From contig RSEF01000001.1 of the NCBI GenBank assembly GCA_003993805.1, positions 146,797,580 through 146,861,579 of the forward strand: 64,000 nucleotides of DNA, in the 5' to 3' direction. The position numbers were made by a program, and so were the translations under genes. Within the stretch, counting starts at the first letter, position 1. Each line of letters starts with the position of its first letter. Under the pieces are notes generated by a model. The model did no database searches. It was not told the origin of the DNA and saw only the letters and a program-made list of their open reading frames with translations. This document shows, piece after piece, positions 1 through 17,000 of this stretch. The stretch is from Himantopus leucocephalus (Eukaryota > Chordata > Aves > Charadriiformes > Recurvirostridae).

Positions 1-5156
<5,156 letters not shown>

Positions 5157-5294
5157 CAGTGTTGTAATGTTTTGTGCAATAACCAAGTTCTTTATCTTCT
5201 TTCAGAATAAACTGTGGCAAGGTTAAACCCTCTGCAACTTGCACAGGTCCATCACTTAGCCACTCAAATATCAGATCATTCATAGTGTAGCCAA
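5157..5294 (-). CDS. GLRA2: GLRA2 exon 6: loop C half of the binding domain
   Basis: This 138-bp exon (rest of F193 through residue 238, plus the first base of G239) has acceptor AG at 5296-5295 and donor GT at 5156-5155. It reads [19 protein letters not shown], then [20 protein letters not shown] and TKHYNT. It contains C232 of the second, loop C disulfide and the glycine-contact residues Y236 and T238. The segment WLSDGPVQV separates alpha-2 from alpha-3, which has WQDEAPVQV here. Residue 225 is part of KEDK, where the mammalian sequence I remember has KEEK, a conservative change. The P219 codon is CCA, the position of the C-to-U edit reported in mammals (mature P192). Confidence 0.98.
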
Positions 5295-6547
5295 CTACAA
5301 TAAAGAAATCAGAGTTTGTTAGATGGTAACTGACAGGAAAATATCAAAAGCATATATTATTATGCCTGAGAAGCATGTCTTTTATCACAATACATGTTAT
5401 GTCAGTTATATTTTTAAACTGTCTGATTAACAACAGCACTATTGCTGTTAGTTTCTAGTTATTATTACTGCACTATTAGTCTATTAAGAGCAATAAGTAG
5501 CACCATTATGTTCTGAAATACTGCCCTGGTTTGCCATTAAAAATAGTTTTGCTGGCCCATCAAATACACTGTTTACAACTGAAATGATATTTCTCTGTGC
5601 CTATGTATCAGCCTGCATTTTCCTTTATTTTTGTCATTCTTTGACGATGGAGTTGGTGGGCACCAACAAAACAAGGATTTCTAGACTGCAGAATGCTGGG
5701 CCCTTACTGAAAAGAAAATGACAGATTTTGTAACCTATGAACACTGAGAGGAGCAGAGGGGAAAGTGAAGCTTCAGCTCGCCGAATTCTCTTTTTTTTTC
5801 TACAATGGCTACATGTTTATGGGTAAATTTAACAAGCTGTGGCCACTCTCTGGCCACAAAGGCAAGTGGAAGCCAGCAGCTCATACCCATACAGCTAAAC
5901 CCATTCTCCCCTCCCCACGAGAAAAACAAGGTGGTCTGGTACCTACTGACTCTTGGGAACGATGACCGGCCATGCCATTATCCACGCCACTCCTGGTTTT
6001 GCGTGGTTGTGACCTGCTACAGGTCAAAACAGTGCCACGGTGTGTGCTGACAGTTAGGCAGTACGGATGGGTGTGTGCTATGGACCCAAGTCCATGCCTT
6101 GGCCGTGTTTGTAATACCAACATAATTGTTGCTATAGGACCTCTGCTACATTGAGTATGTTGCTGTTGCTTCCATTTTTTAAAAGACCATAGCATGTCTT
6201 GATCAGACATAGCTAATCCCTGGCTGTGTACTAATTGCTCTTACTTTCTGGAGATTTAATTTCTCCTGCACAGCATCGCTGTGGTTATCCCTGGAAGTGA
6301 CTCAGCCCAGATGAGTGAAGTGATGTGCCCCGGCAGGGAGAAAGGGAAGGGAGCAGGAACAGCACAGGTACCGGGGACCTGCATGGTATGGTGATGGACA
6401 GTTAAAGCACTTTTCCTCCATGATTTTGCCTTACAAAATAGGGATACTGGGTCTCACCACACAAATACAGCAATGTAGATCCTATCTAACCACCGAATGT
6501 TATGACAAAATCTTGTTCTTCGCTAGATAAAGCAATTGGACACTCAC
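5295..6547 (-). other. GLRA2: GLRA2 intron 5
   Basis: A 1.25-kb GT-AG intron between exons 5 and 6. Open frames on both strands at 5735-6210 have no family resemblance and overlap one another. No repeat was recognised. Confidence 0.9.
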
Positions 6548-6630
6548 AGCTCTCTAGCTGCATTGTACATGTCTGTACATCCATAGGAAAATTCTTCAAG
6601 TCCATGGGACAGGATAAGGTTAAAGTAAGC
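6548..6630 (-). CDS. GLRA2: GLRA2 exon 5: Cys-loop exon
   Basis: This 83-bp exon (end of R165, residues 166-192, first base of F193) has acceptor AG at 6632-6631 and donor GT at 6547-6546. It is too short and interrupted in frame to appear as a long ORF; I found it from the Cys-loop peptide [17 protein letters not shown]172 and C186 are 13 residues apart, the spacing that defines the Cys-loop receptor superfamily. E191 is the equivalent of alpha-1 E157 on the principal face of the glycine site. The 83-bp length is the standard size of this exon in GLRA genes. Confidence 0.98.
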
Positions 6631-9600
6631 CTAAAATTGGAGGGGAAAAAAAAAAAAAAGAAGCTATTGTTAGAAATCTACAGGTTTTATCCAAAGCCCC
6701 ATACTTAGAGTTTAAAGGATCAAGACCAAATCTTAACACCTCAGACAGAGGTTGGACTCTCTCCCCTCTGAGCTTTTAAGGACATAATAGCTGTGAAGAC
6801 AGAGCGTGTAAGCAAACCAGGCGCTCACTGGCTACGTTGGCTCAGCAGAACAGGGACAGACAAGACAACATCAAAACAGCAAGAAACGCTCTCCACTAAT
6901 GTACCAGTGAATGTTTTATGTATAATACTGAACCCAAATAATGCAAAAGCTGAAATGACTGATCATGGGACACACATTTTTTAGGCTTTGTTTTGGAAAA
7001 GCAAAGGAAAGAAACAAAAATCACAAGGTTTTTTTCAACAGAGAGTGCTTTTGTTGTGTGAGGCCCATTTCCAACCCTTCATTCTTACTGCTTAGCCATT
7101 AAAAGAAAGAAAAAAAAATACCATACAGTGAAAGCTAGAATCACATAACATTAAAAGATAAAGAGTGCAGACAGAAGAAAGTAAGCCTAAAGGAACATTA
7201 TCATACAAACTAAATTTCTCATTTAATTTTTCAGTTGTTATTGTCCCAGATAAAGCATAATTTTAATTGGATGGGAATATTCTTAATCTTACTTTCTTTT
7301 TTTTTTTTTAATTCAGCTTACTTTTTCACATTTGATTGAAATCTGTTTCAAGACTTCTCCTCTGCTTTCTTTTCTTGTTTGTGGGGGAGAAGAAACCATT
7401 TTTAACAAACCAAGATACTAGGATGACATAATTACAAACAAGTAGCTGCTTTGAAAAACGGAAGAATTGTTAAGATTTTGGGTTAAGTCATATAAAAAGA
7501 GTACATTTTTATTTCAGATTACCTTCAGCACAAAAAACACTTTGACACAAAGAACGAAAATAAACACAAACACCTGCCCCCATTTACCGTCAAGGACGAG
7601 AACTAAATTGTCTGATTTGAAGGTACACTGAAATATTAACACAGTACAATAAGAATATTTTTTTTTAATTATGCCAGTGAACCCACAGGCCAGCTGCTAA
7701 TCTTAAAAGTATATGTTCCCACAGACAAATGCAATCTCTATGGAGAAATAGTTCACTGAGTTCTGTCTCCCATGGTGATTTTGTCCTTCTCACCACATAC
7801 AGCTGATTCAAACTCTTCCAGTCTATTTCTTCATCATGTGAATTTTTGGGGATGGTCTGACTGGGCCTTCTTGTCCTACTGTCCTTCCATCAAATCACTA
7901 TGGCAAGAAGATGATTTTCAGGTAACTGAGATCAAAATGGTCTCAGCCTAATCAAAAATCACATTCAACATCTCTTCTTTTGCCTACTTGTGGGCTACAT
8001 AGGAAAAGTCACATCATTGTTTTTCTCTTGACACAGGTTTCAGTTTAAAAGATGATCATATCAGGAAATGAGAGATCGGTTGTCTCTGGCAGTGAAGTGC
8101 ACTGAGACGGAGAAAAGCCCCCAGTAGTCCTCTCAACACCACCATAGTAAACAAACTCGCATTTAACATTTGGGAGCAAATAGCATGTGCATTTAAAAAA
8201 AAAAAATTAGTCATCTAGAGAAAAAAGTATATCTAGTAGGCATATAAATGTCATTGAAAATCTGCCCTTTACTCATTTAAATATTTCAAGTGCCCTGCAA
8301 ATGTTAACTAGTCACATTTTTACTGGGTAATTTCCTGGATTAAAGATTGAGCTATTTAAATTGCTAATCTCCAGTATTAACAAAAGACTGCTTCTGCCTT
8401 CTTTTCTGAAATGTTGATATATCAAACTCTCTTCCTTCTTTTCAGTCGTCTTCTAAATATGGCTTAGATGTTTTAAGTTCATTTCAAACATGCCTTTACA
8501 TAAATGCAGCCTTTCTAAATATGTCATTTGTTCATATTCATTGAAATAGGTATGGTCTATCCACCCCTCAGATTTTACTGTGTGTATTGCATGCTGGCAA
8601 TGCTTCCTTCCCCCTTCATCCTTTTCTAATTCCCAAAACCCTCAAATCATCTGGGGGCTTGACTACATACATGGGCAGGGGGGTCTCTTTTATTAGGCTA
8701 ATATCAAAGTCACGAGAAAGTGAATACATCCAGTTGTAGCTTTCAGGCCTCTCAGGGATAAATTGGTCTATCACCATTGATGCTAGGTAGATATATCAAT
8801 TTTATTTTTCTGGAGGTGAGCTGAGAAAATGCTCATTATGTTGGTTAACACAAAGGTTGACATCTCTTCTTTCTCTTCCTAACCAATGGTGTCTTTCAGA
8901 AGACTAAATTATTCTCTGCTCACCCTGACAAATGGAAAATAATTTCTATTCACTGTACTTATGAGGCTAGCTCAAGAGATCATTCCTTTAAAGCTTTACC
9001 TCTACTTGTTCATCTCAGCAGCGTAGCCATTCATAGGTAACATCTTTGCCTCTGTAATCCCTTTTACTAGCAGTAATGCAAGTGTTGAACCCAATGCTTA
9101 TTGTCTGGTATTATCCAGAGATCCATTGATTTTCAACAAGATTACTACGTGTTAAGTGTTCAGCTGCTGGAGTCTGACTTAGCTCCAAAGTCCATGGTGG
9201 TGGGTCAATTTATAGAGTTTGGTAAAAATACTATCCTACAAGTGTTTCCAAACCCAGGTGCCATGTCACTACTTGTACATTTACATTAATAAGGAAATAG
9301 GATCAGAAATTGAAAGTGTTAGGCAGATATAGCTACCCACATTGCCTATAATAACACTGTCATTGACAGAAAATGTTTCAGAAAAATGAATGTCTCACAC
9401 TTGGCAAATTCAAAAAGGGCCCCTGGAGATTTGGTGTAAAGTGCAAGTTTAACTGGTAATTACATTTAATCGTTAATAAAAGAGAAGAAACTGCTATAGA
9501 ACAGTTATTTTATTTTTCAGGCACCCCGCCACCAAAGCATTTGAGATGCATAAACAATAGATTTGGTGACGTAGCACCGTAAAACACTGATGGGAACAGT

Positions 9601-10546
9601 TTTATGAACAATCAGTAAAGCTGCAAGGAGAAGCAGCTGACCAAGGACTTGATTTTGTCTTCAGTTACTTGAGCACCCTTTACCCGCCGTTAGCCAGGCT
9701 CAGGTCACACAGGATACTCAGGGAGAGCTCTGGAGTTGGGCACATTATACTTTCCAGCTGAGCAGACAGGGGTCCTGAGGGAGTAGGAGAGAGTCACCTC
9801 TCCAGCACCCCGGGACTTCACGCACAACGCCAGGGCCAGTAAGCTGCCCTGGAGAAGAGGCAAAGTTGCTCTCTTCTTTCCCTCCCCCCTCCCTCACCCA
9901 TCCCACAGTCAAGGAAGAATCAAGCCCCAGAAAAATGCAAACAGAGTATGAACAGAACAAAATGCAGAATCACAGACAGAAAACAAAGAATGAACAATTA
10001 ACCGGCACTGTGACAAAAATAATAAAAAAAAAATGAATCAATAGTATTACTGAGCAACGCTGTGGCAGAGGCAGGGCTGTAATCCAAGTACTCCAGGGCA
10101 GCATTGCCTGTTTTAAACTTTGGACCCTCTTCCTGAGGATTCCCTTACAAATGAGGTAAGTCCTTCTGAGCAGCACCTGCTGATACTTTAAATGCCTTCA
10201 AATTGCAGTGGGTACTGCTGGGTTTTCTTCACTCAGCATTTCATTCAGCCCCCCCTCTTTCATCCCCTGGTTGTACCAGAATGTCCTGAGAAATCACTCA
10301 GACTTGGGGCTGTGCACCTCTCTCTTCCCACCCCAGCTCAACATCTTTCATTTCTGGTCATCCCAGAAACCCCCTTTTGGCGTCATTCGGAGGTCTGTAT
10401 TTCCCACTTCCGCAGGCAGGAAGGCAAAAGTCCTGCAGGCTGTGGCCTCCTTTGTCACAGAAGCCAGAATAAGGCATCCCATGGGAAAAAACAAATAGCC
10501 TGACAACATGTTATTAGTCAGAAACCCTCATGATGGTGAGATTTAA

Positions 10547-10560
10547 CACGTGAACACGTG
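10547..10560. promoter_or_regulatory. Tandem palindromic E-boxes (CACGTG x2)
   Basis: Two perfect CACGTG hexamers are separated by two bases. CACGTG is the canonical E-box bound by bHLH factors such as USF, MYC/MAX and CLOCK/BMAL1. The site is deep in intron 4 with no promoter-like context, so a regulatory role is only a possibility. Confidence 0.25.
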
Positions 10561-10795
10561 GTTTTGCAACGTCAGTGTTTTCTCCAGAGGGGAAAGGACG
10601 TGCCCCCAGACAGGCCAGCAGTAGAGCTCAGCACAGGCACGACTACTGCCCTAAACATAGCTGCTGTAGCCAGCCATTGTCCTCCAAGGAAAAGCCAGAG
10701 GAGGAGGGTGACACGCATGTGCAGCTGAGGAAGCTCAGAGGTGTTTATGCGCAGTGCAATCAAGTCCTGAGCTCAGCAGTGGGGCTGAGACACCG

Positions 10796-11040
10796 GGCTT
10801 CCTATTCATCCTTCACCCATCCCTGCTCTTGTCCTGTCCTTTCCCTGGCCTTGGACATACTTCCCCTACCTCCTCCTATGTCTGCCCATCTACGCTACAT
10901 CTCTCCCAGAGACAACTACGTGACCCTTTCATGTCACTCAGTCTCTTTCTTCTGCACCCCAGTCTGTCCTCCCACCCTTCCCCCTTCCCTTTCCTGTTGC
11001 CCAGTTCCTGCCAAATCCCACCCCCACCTTTCTTCAGGGT
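10796..11040. other. Pyrimidine-rich tract in intron 4
   Basis: About 245 bases of the plus strand are strongly enriched in C and T, with CCTT/CCCTTCC runs, and correspondingly purine-rich on the minus (transcribed) strand. The bias keeps several frames open and produces spurious ORFs of up to 155 codons. It may be decayed simple sequence; no gene is supported. Confidence 0.5.
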
Positions 11041-14000
11041 AATAAGCCTTGAGGCCAGTTCGCCCTTTGACACCTAATCCCCACCTACCCCATGGTAGCA
11101 CCATAAGTGGAGGGTAAGGTCCTTTAATAAAAAAAAAAAACAAAACCCAAAACACAAAACAATAGGAGTAAAATGTTTGTAAACAAATTATTCTCAGGAT
11201 GATCTCCAATCTCATTCTTTATCTTAGGGGTTTTGAATTCTGATGCTCATCACCATCGTGCCACTTCTCTGATAATCTCGCAATGCTACAGAAACATTTC
11301 AGCATACTACGCATACAGACTGCCTGCGAATGGTCTGCAACACCAAACTGAAGTAAAGAACTGCTAATATCACATTAAACCCTTAGGGAATTGGGTTTGC
11401 ACATTACATAATCCAAGAATTTTTAAAATACATTTAAGAGAATATCTAATTTTAACTGGGGTTTGATGTATTGCCTCATCTGCAGCAGCCATTAAACTGT
11501 ATTCTAACCAACTTCTTTACAGAAAGCTACCACGCCTTAGCCTGATGTGTTACGATTCTCTTTCCTTCATCTCAGCGATAACTCTCACCCCAGAGGAGGA
11601 CACTGATGCCACAAGGGAAGGGCCCTGTGCTTCACAATATGAGGTGTTTGACAACAAGGGGAATATTATTTTCATTAATTATCCTGCAAGTGGGGCAGTT
11701 TGTGAGTGGGCTACAGAACAACAGCCTCCTTACATAGTTTTTTCTAATGAGAAATATCTAGGGTCAGTCTTATTACTTACAGAAATACTGTTGAAAATTT
11801 AAATATTTCTGGAGATAAGAGTACAACTCCCTTCCATCTCAAAAAAAAAGCATTATTATCTCCTCATAAGCATGAATAGCAAAAAATGCCTCACCATGAC
11901 TGGGCATGGTATCAAAAATAACATTTTGTTTCTATTCTTATCCCTTCATTCTTTCAAGCTACGCCCATCTGCAGCTCAGCTGTTGGAACGGGAGACTTCA
12001 CAGTCTAGGATTTTAAGCTGTGAATACCAGAGCACAACTAGTACATGCATGGTCACTGCTAACATTGGCTATGTGCCATTTTCATGAAAAGTCTTATACC
12101 TATGCAAAGCCCACAGTGTTGGGTTTAGTGAGACAAGTAGGATTATTTTTTTTTTCAGTATTGCCAATTCTAAAAATGCTGTCATAAATTTCAAGATTTC
12201 TGGTATTTTTATTAAAGCTCCAAGCTGACAATAAAGTCAAAAATATTTTTAGCCATACATTTTCCTTTGGAAAGTTAAATTCCTGTTCCTTACAAATGCT
12301 GAAATAACATTAAAATATTACCTAAGCACAAGCAGATAAAGTTACCCATTAAACTGGCAGGGGAGACGGAGTTGCACAGCAACCATGACAGCATCTCATG
12401 ACACAGGAGCAAATGCCATTCAGGCTAGTGGCACTGATACAGGGAGGAGAATCTAAAATCTCCTTATATTCCTCCCAGCCCCCTCTCTTAGGTGGTCTGT
12501 GCCTGAAAGAAGGGCACACACACTGTTCATATATCAGAAGGTCAAAAAAAAAGAAAAAATTCCCAGTGACATTCTTCTTTTAAAGGGCTTTTCATTTTGT
12601 AATCCATCTCATTATTTTTTTCAGGGACCTGGCTCATCATTTTGAATGTCAATTCTGGTAATTTTCACAGTCTACAGGCTTTGTCCTGTTAAATGGAACA
12701 GTCAAACTGTCTGCTTTTTCGCTGATTTTTGAGGAGTCCTGGAATTCCTCTCTAATATTCGTCATGTTCTGCAGTTTCATTTCAGTCAGACAGGAATGGT
12801 CTGAAGTCGAACTTAGAGGAGACATGGAGCCTTCTCTGCTATGGCAAAATGCGAGATGTGGGCTGGAGCTTCACATAGCGCTGTTTATGAGCGGGCTCTC
12901 GCTCCCTCCAGTGCTTTGCTTTGCTTCATGTACTGCTTAACAACACAGGAGCTGGCACGGAGCGGGGTGGTGGATTTCTCATTACAGGCATCCCACTTCT
13001 CATTGTAATGCAATCATTGTCTGTAGATACACAATGCCAGCACATGAGCTGCCAGCAAATGATTTTCCAATTATTGCCCAAGCAAATCTATGAAATTAAA
13101 TTCAAGTATGATTTCATGTAACGGTTAAATTCTGTAACCACCTGTTTCCTTTCCATGAAGAACAGTATTTCATCTCTTCTTTCTCCTCTGTCATTTTCTA
13201 TCTTAATTTTCCTGCAGTGTGTGTTTAGTATGGTGTTGATTTCCTCCTGGCGTGATGACACCTCTAAGCCATATATTGCAATGCAACTGGCAAAAGACTT
13301 TCATCCCTGGGAGCATGTTCCAGGAAAACATGCTTTTTTGTACCGTTTAGAAAGGAATCCCTCACCTACATCATTTTACAACTAACCTTTAACTGCTCCA
13401 GTGCAAGTTCAATGGGTAAAATGAGTGACTGGTCATTAGTACTCAAGGACAGGCATTGCTGTTACCCGTAAGGAGAGCAGGTACACAGACGTGTCTTGGC
13501 TATGCAACTGTCCCATTGGCATAAAAGTGACTACCCGCCAATATTTTTTGCTCCTGCCAGCCAAGAACAATTTTACTTGTACAGATTTGTCTCCAGCAGC
13601 ATTTCCCACTTTTTTACTTAGAACAAAGTCTTCCATTTTATTTGAGACACAGGAGTATAGGGCTACAGAAGTTACATCTTGGGCCATCAAATCTGGTCAA
13701 CTGCTATCACACATGGTCACATAATTAATCAGTTTCAAAAATGATCAAGGTTCCTCTAATGACATGTAGATCCATTCCCCTCCCCATTTCTGTTGGAATA
13801 TTGTTCTAGGAATTCAGTGTGCAGATGGCTGGAAACTTTATAACCTCCACTTTAAGCTTACTTATAGCCAGTTCAGAGCCATTTGTTCTCCCGGCAGCAT
13901 TGTCCTTCAGCCTAAGTAGCTCTTCCATTGTGTTTGTATTTACATCACCTCCAGTGCTCTTGTGTGTCAGCTGGAGACGTGCACAGCATTAGAGGAAAAA

Positions 14001-17000
14001 GTGAGGCAGTACATGTTCAGGTATAACATCTGTATCCCTGCTTTGCTTTAAATGCCTTATGAAGTGAAAAAGCAACTAATTTTGTGTCATTAAAATGTAA
14101 ATTATTCTTTCCTTAAGCAGGATGATCAATAGAGTTTTGACAATAGCTGTGCTAGTTGCATAACAAAGTACCCGCATTAGGCTTTATTATTTATTTAGTA
14201 GCTTTTATTATTTGTTATGCAAAACAAGTACTTCAGTTACAACAGAAAAATAAGGGTATTGGAAACCCACGGCTAAATCCTCAGTCTGGATTTGTAGATT
14301 GGGAGGGAATGAGAAAGACACGAGTGGGTGATGGGAGGGCGCAGCTAAGAGAGTGTTAGGAAACTATCCCAAAGGATGAGAAAAATCTCAAGTCATTTAA
14401 TTAAAAGACCCCAAAAGGAAGAGGGATGGGGGTGGAAGGAGAGGCAGGAGTAAGGGCAAGAAGGAAAGAAACAGGCTGAGTGAAAAGCGGGACTCAAGGA
14501 CATTGGGTTCAGCCATAATGAGAACGGCTGCTTGTCCCACAAAAGGCTGCAATTTTTTAGCCTCTGAAACCATTGTTATTATTGTAATCATGCCCATGGG
14601 AAGACGAATTTGTCAAATTCACTGGATTCACATAGCATGCCGCCACAGTTTCAGAAGTCACTGTGTCCCAGTGACATTGTGCAGTTTAATAAAGTCTAGT
14701 GATTCTAGCACTATTTATATAACATCTGTAAGGCTTCTGCCTATAATATATAATAGCTGTCAAACCCAAAACTTCTTTAGGTATGTGCTCTATTTCAGTT
14801 AGCATTTCTGCATTGATTATTCTTCAGTGGTTTAGTGTGTTGTTGTTTTTTTTTAATGTGGGAAAGTTATTTTAAGGTATATGAAGAAGTTTTATGCTTT
14901 TGGAAAGTCAAGGCAGTGAGCATGGGACAGCGTATAGTTTTGCTAACGGGAGAACTAAATAATTTTCTATGAAAATGTTCCTGTGCTGACTGAGATTAAC
15001 TTGTAAGGGAAAATCCCCACCTTGTCAATATTGGTGGTATTCTGGTAGGAGCTGAGGTAATAAATATGATTGTGTGAGGTCAGAGAGAGGTGTTCCTACA
15101 TACTGAACGGCCATGTCAATCATAAAAGTCTCTCTGCTCCCCCCACTGCTAATCTGTCACATGGAAAGACAATGCTGCTAGTAAAGTCCAAATCCTCTAA
15201 AATCCCAACATTAGATTGTAAAATAAAATTGAAGTCATCAAATTAAAGCGTGGGATGCACACTGAGCTGTAGAACATAACATTCCTACCACCCTGTTAGG
15301 GTAGACTGTGCCGTGCCATGGATGATTTACACGCAATGGTGTTATGAGGTGTAAATGAAGCTTCATTATCATATAGCTGATAAATTCTGTAACCCAAAAC
15401 TGTTTTAGAAAACCCATGCCTGACTTTACTGTAACATGACAACATATGCTGTAGTAGCTGTGCTAAATATCTAACATCTGAAGGATAGTGAGCTTTTTTC
15501 CAATACGAATAGTTTATTGCGGAGGGACGACCAGTGTTACTTTTGTGTTTCCTTAATCTGCTATTTCCTTCCCATAGAGCAAAGAACTCAGATACAGAGG
15601 AGATGGAAAAAAAATTCACTCAGAAAGCTGAATTATAAAAATGCTATAGATTACTTCTGATGATTTACATGAGGGACACAGTAATCGTAACTTGTAATAT
15701 AACCCAAAATGGTGTGTGGAGCGGTGGGGGTGCAGGGGGGAGTCGACTCAGTGCTCTGTCCCTCAGTGCTACAGCCACGCTAGGAAGAGTCAATTTTGGA
15801 AACTCCCGAGTAGCGCAGCTGGCACGGGAGACAGCGTTGCAAATAAATGTGCTGTTTTCACAGATACTTCTCTCTGGTTGCATAAGCAGGCGAGGGCTTT
15901 TGGATGTGCCAGCTCATCCTGTCAGCTACTTGTTGCCAAACGGAGGGGCTGGTAATCACCCCCAGAACAGCTGCACAAAGAGAAAGCAATCCAATCGCTT
16001 CAATTGTCTCTGTTTCGTGGTGCTCTAACGGCACAGTACTGCTCTCCAGCAGACAATCTGCCTTTGTCCATAATCACGTTTAACAATTAAATCTAGGTCA
16101 AAAGTTGAAACCATGAAGAACTAATTGTCTACACAACTGTAGCATTTCTTGCACCGTGAAGGTAAACAAAGACAGAAAAACAGGTATTTTGAAAGGCTTG
16201 GGGAAATTCTTCCTTGATATTTCACTGCACTTTGAACACGAATAACAAAAATGGGGGCGAAATGTAATTTGTGAATTTGCACAAGACTCCTCCCTAGAAT
16301 TCCAAGTGGCTCTCTTGTCAAATTATGCAACACCTTCTAAAATCTTTGCATATTTTAAAAATATGAAGTAATCTGCTTTGTAACTCTGGCTAAATGCACT
16401 GGCACTACATTTCAGAGCACTGCTCTACAAGCTTATGAAGGCAATTGGGAGTGTTTTCTGGAGCAGCAGGCAAAAAAAAAGGAGTTACAGCCCCTTTACT
16501 TTCCTGACCAATATATTCTAGGTTCAATGCCATGGATCAATATTACAGTTGAGTTATATCATTCTCCTGCATCAAGCTCATATGGCTGAGTTGCACTGAA
16601 AATATTAAAAGGAGAGGGAGGCAATTAATGCAGAAAAAAACCCCAAACCTTAAATAAGACCATTCCACTTTCTATCACTTTGCTAAAATAAGCCTTTTGG
16701 CAGATGCTAATATTCTGAGCTGGCTGGCAGCCTGAAATGAGTTTGTGGGAATCAGGTAGCACAAATGGGTGGCTCGGAGAGAATGTGAAGCCTCCGGTGA
16801 AGTTATTTAACATTTTCCTGGTGTCCCAGGTGTCTGCAGTGGGCCAGAGAAGATATGATCCTTGCCCCACGGAACATTAAATCAGTGCAGTAATGTATAC
16901 AATGCAAAATCCAGGTTTCATAAAGAATGTGACTGCCAGGAACAGGATTCTCAGTATCATCACACAATGCTGCTAGTCTTTCCAAGTGCATAGCCCCCTA

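Noticed and set aside
10575..11042. 155-codon plus-strand ORF and overlapping frames in intron 4
   Set aside because: The frame is kept open by a pyrimidine-rich tract, has no domain or homology I recognise, overlaps ORFs in other frames and lies inside a GLRA2 intron on the opposite strand.
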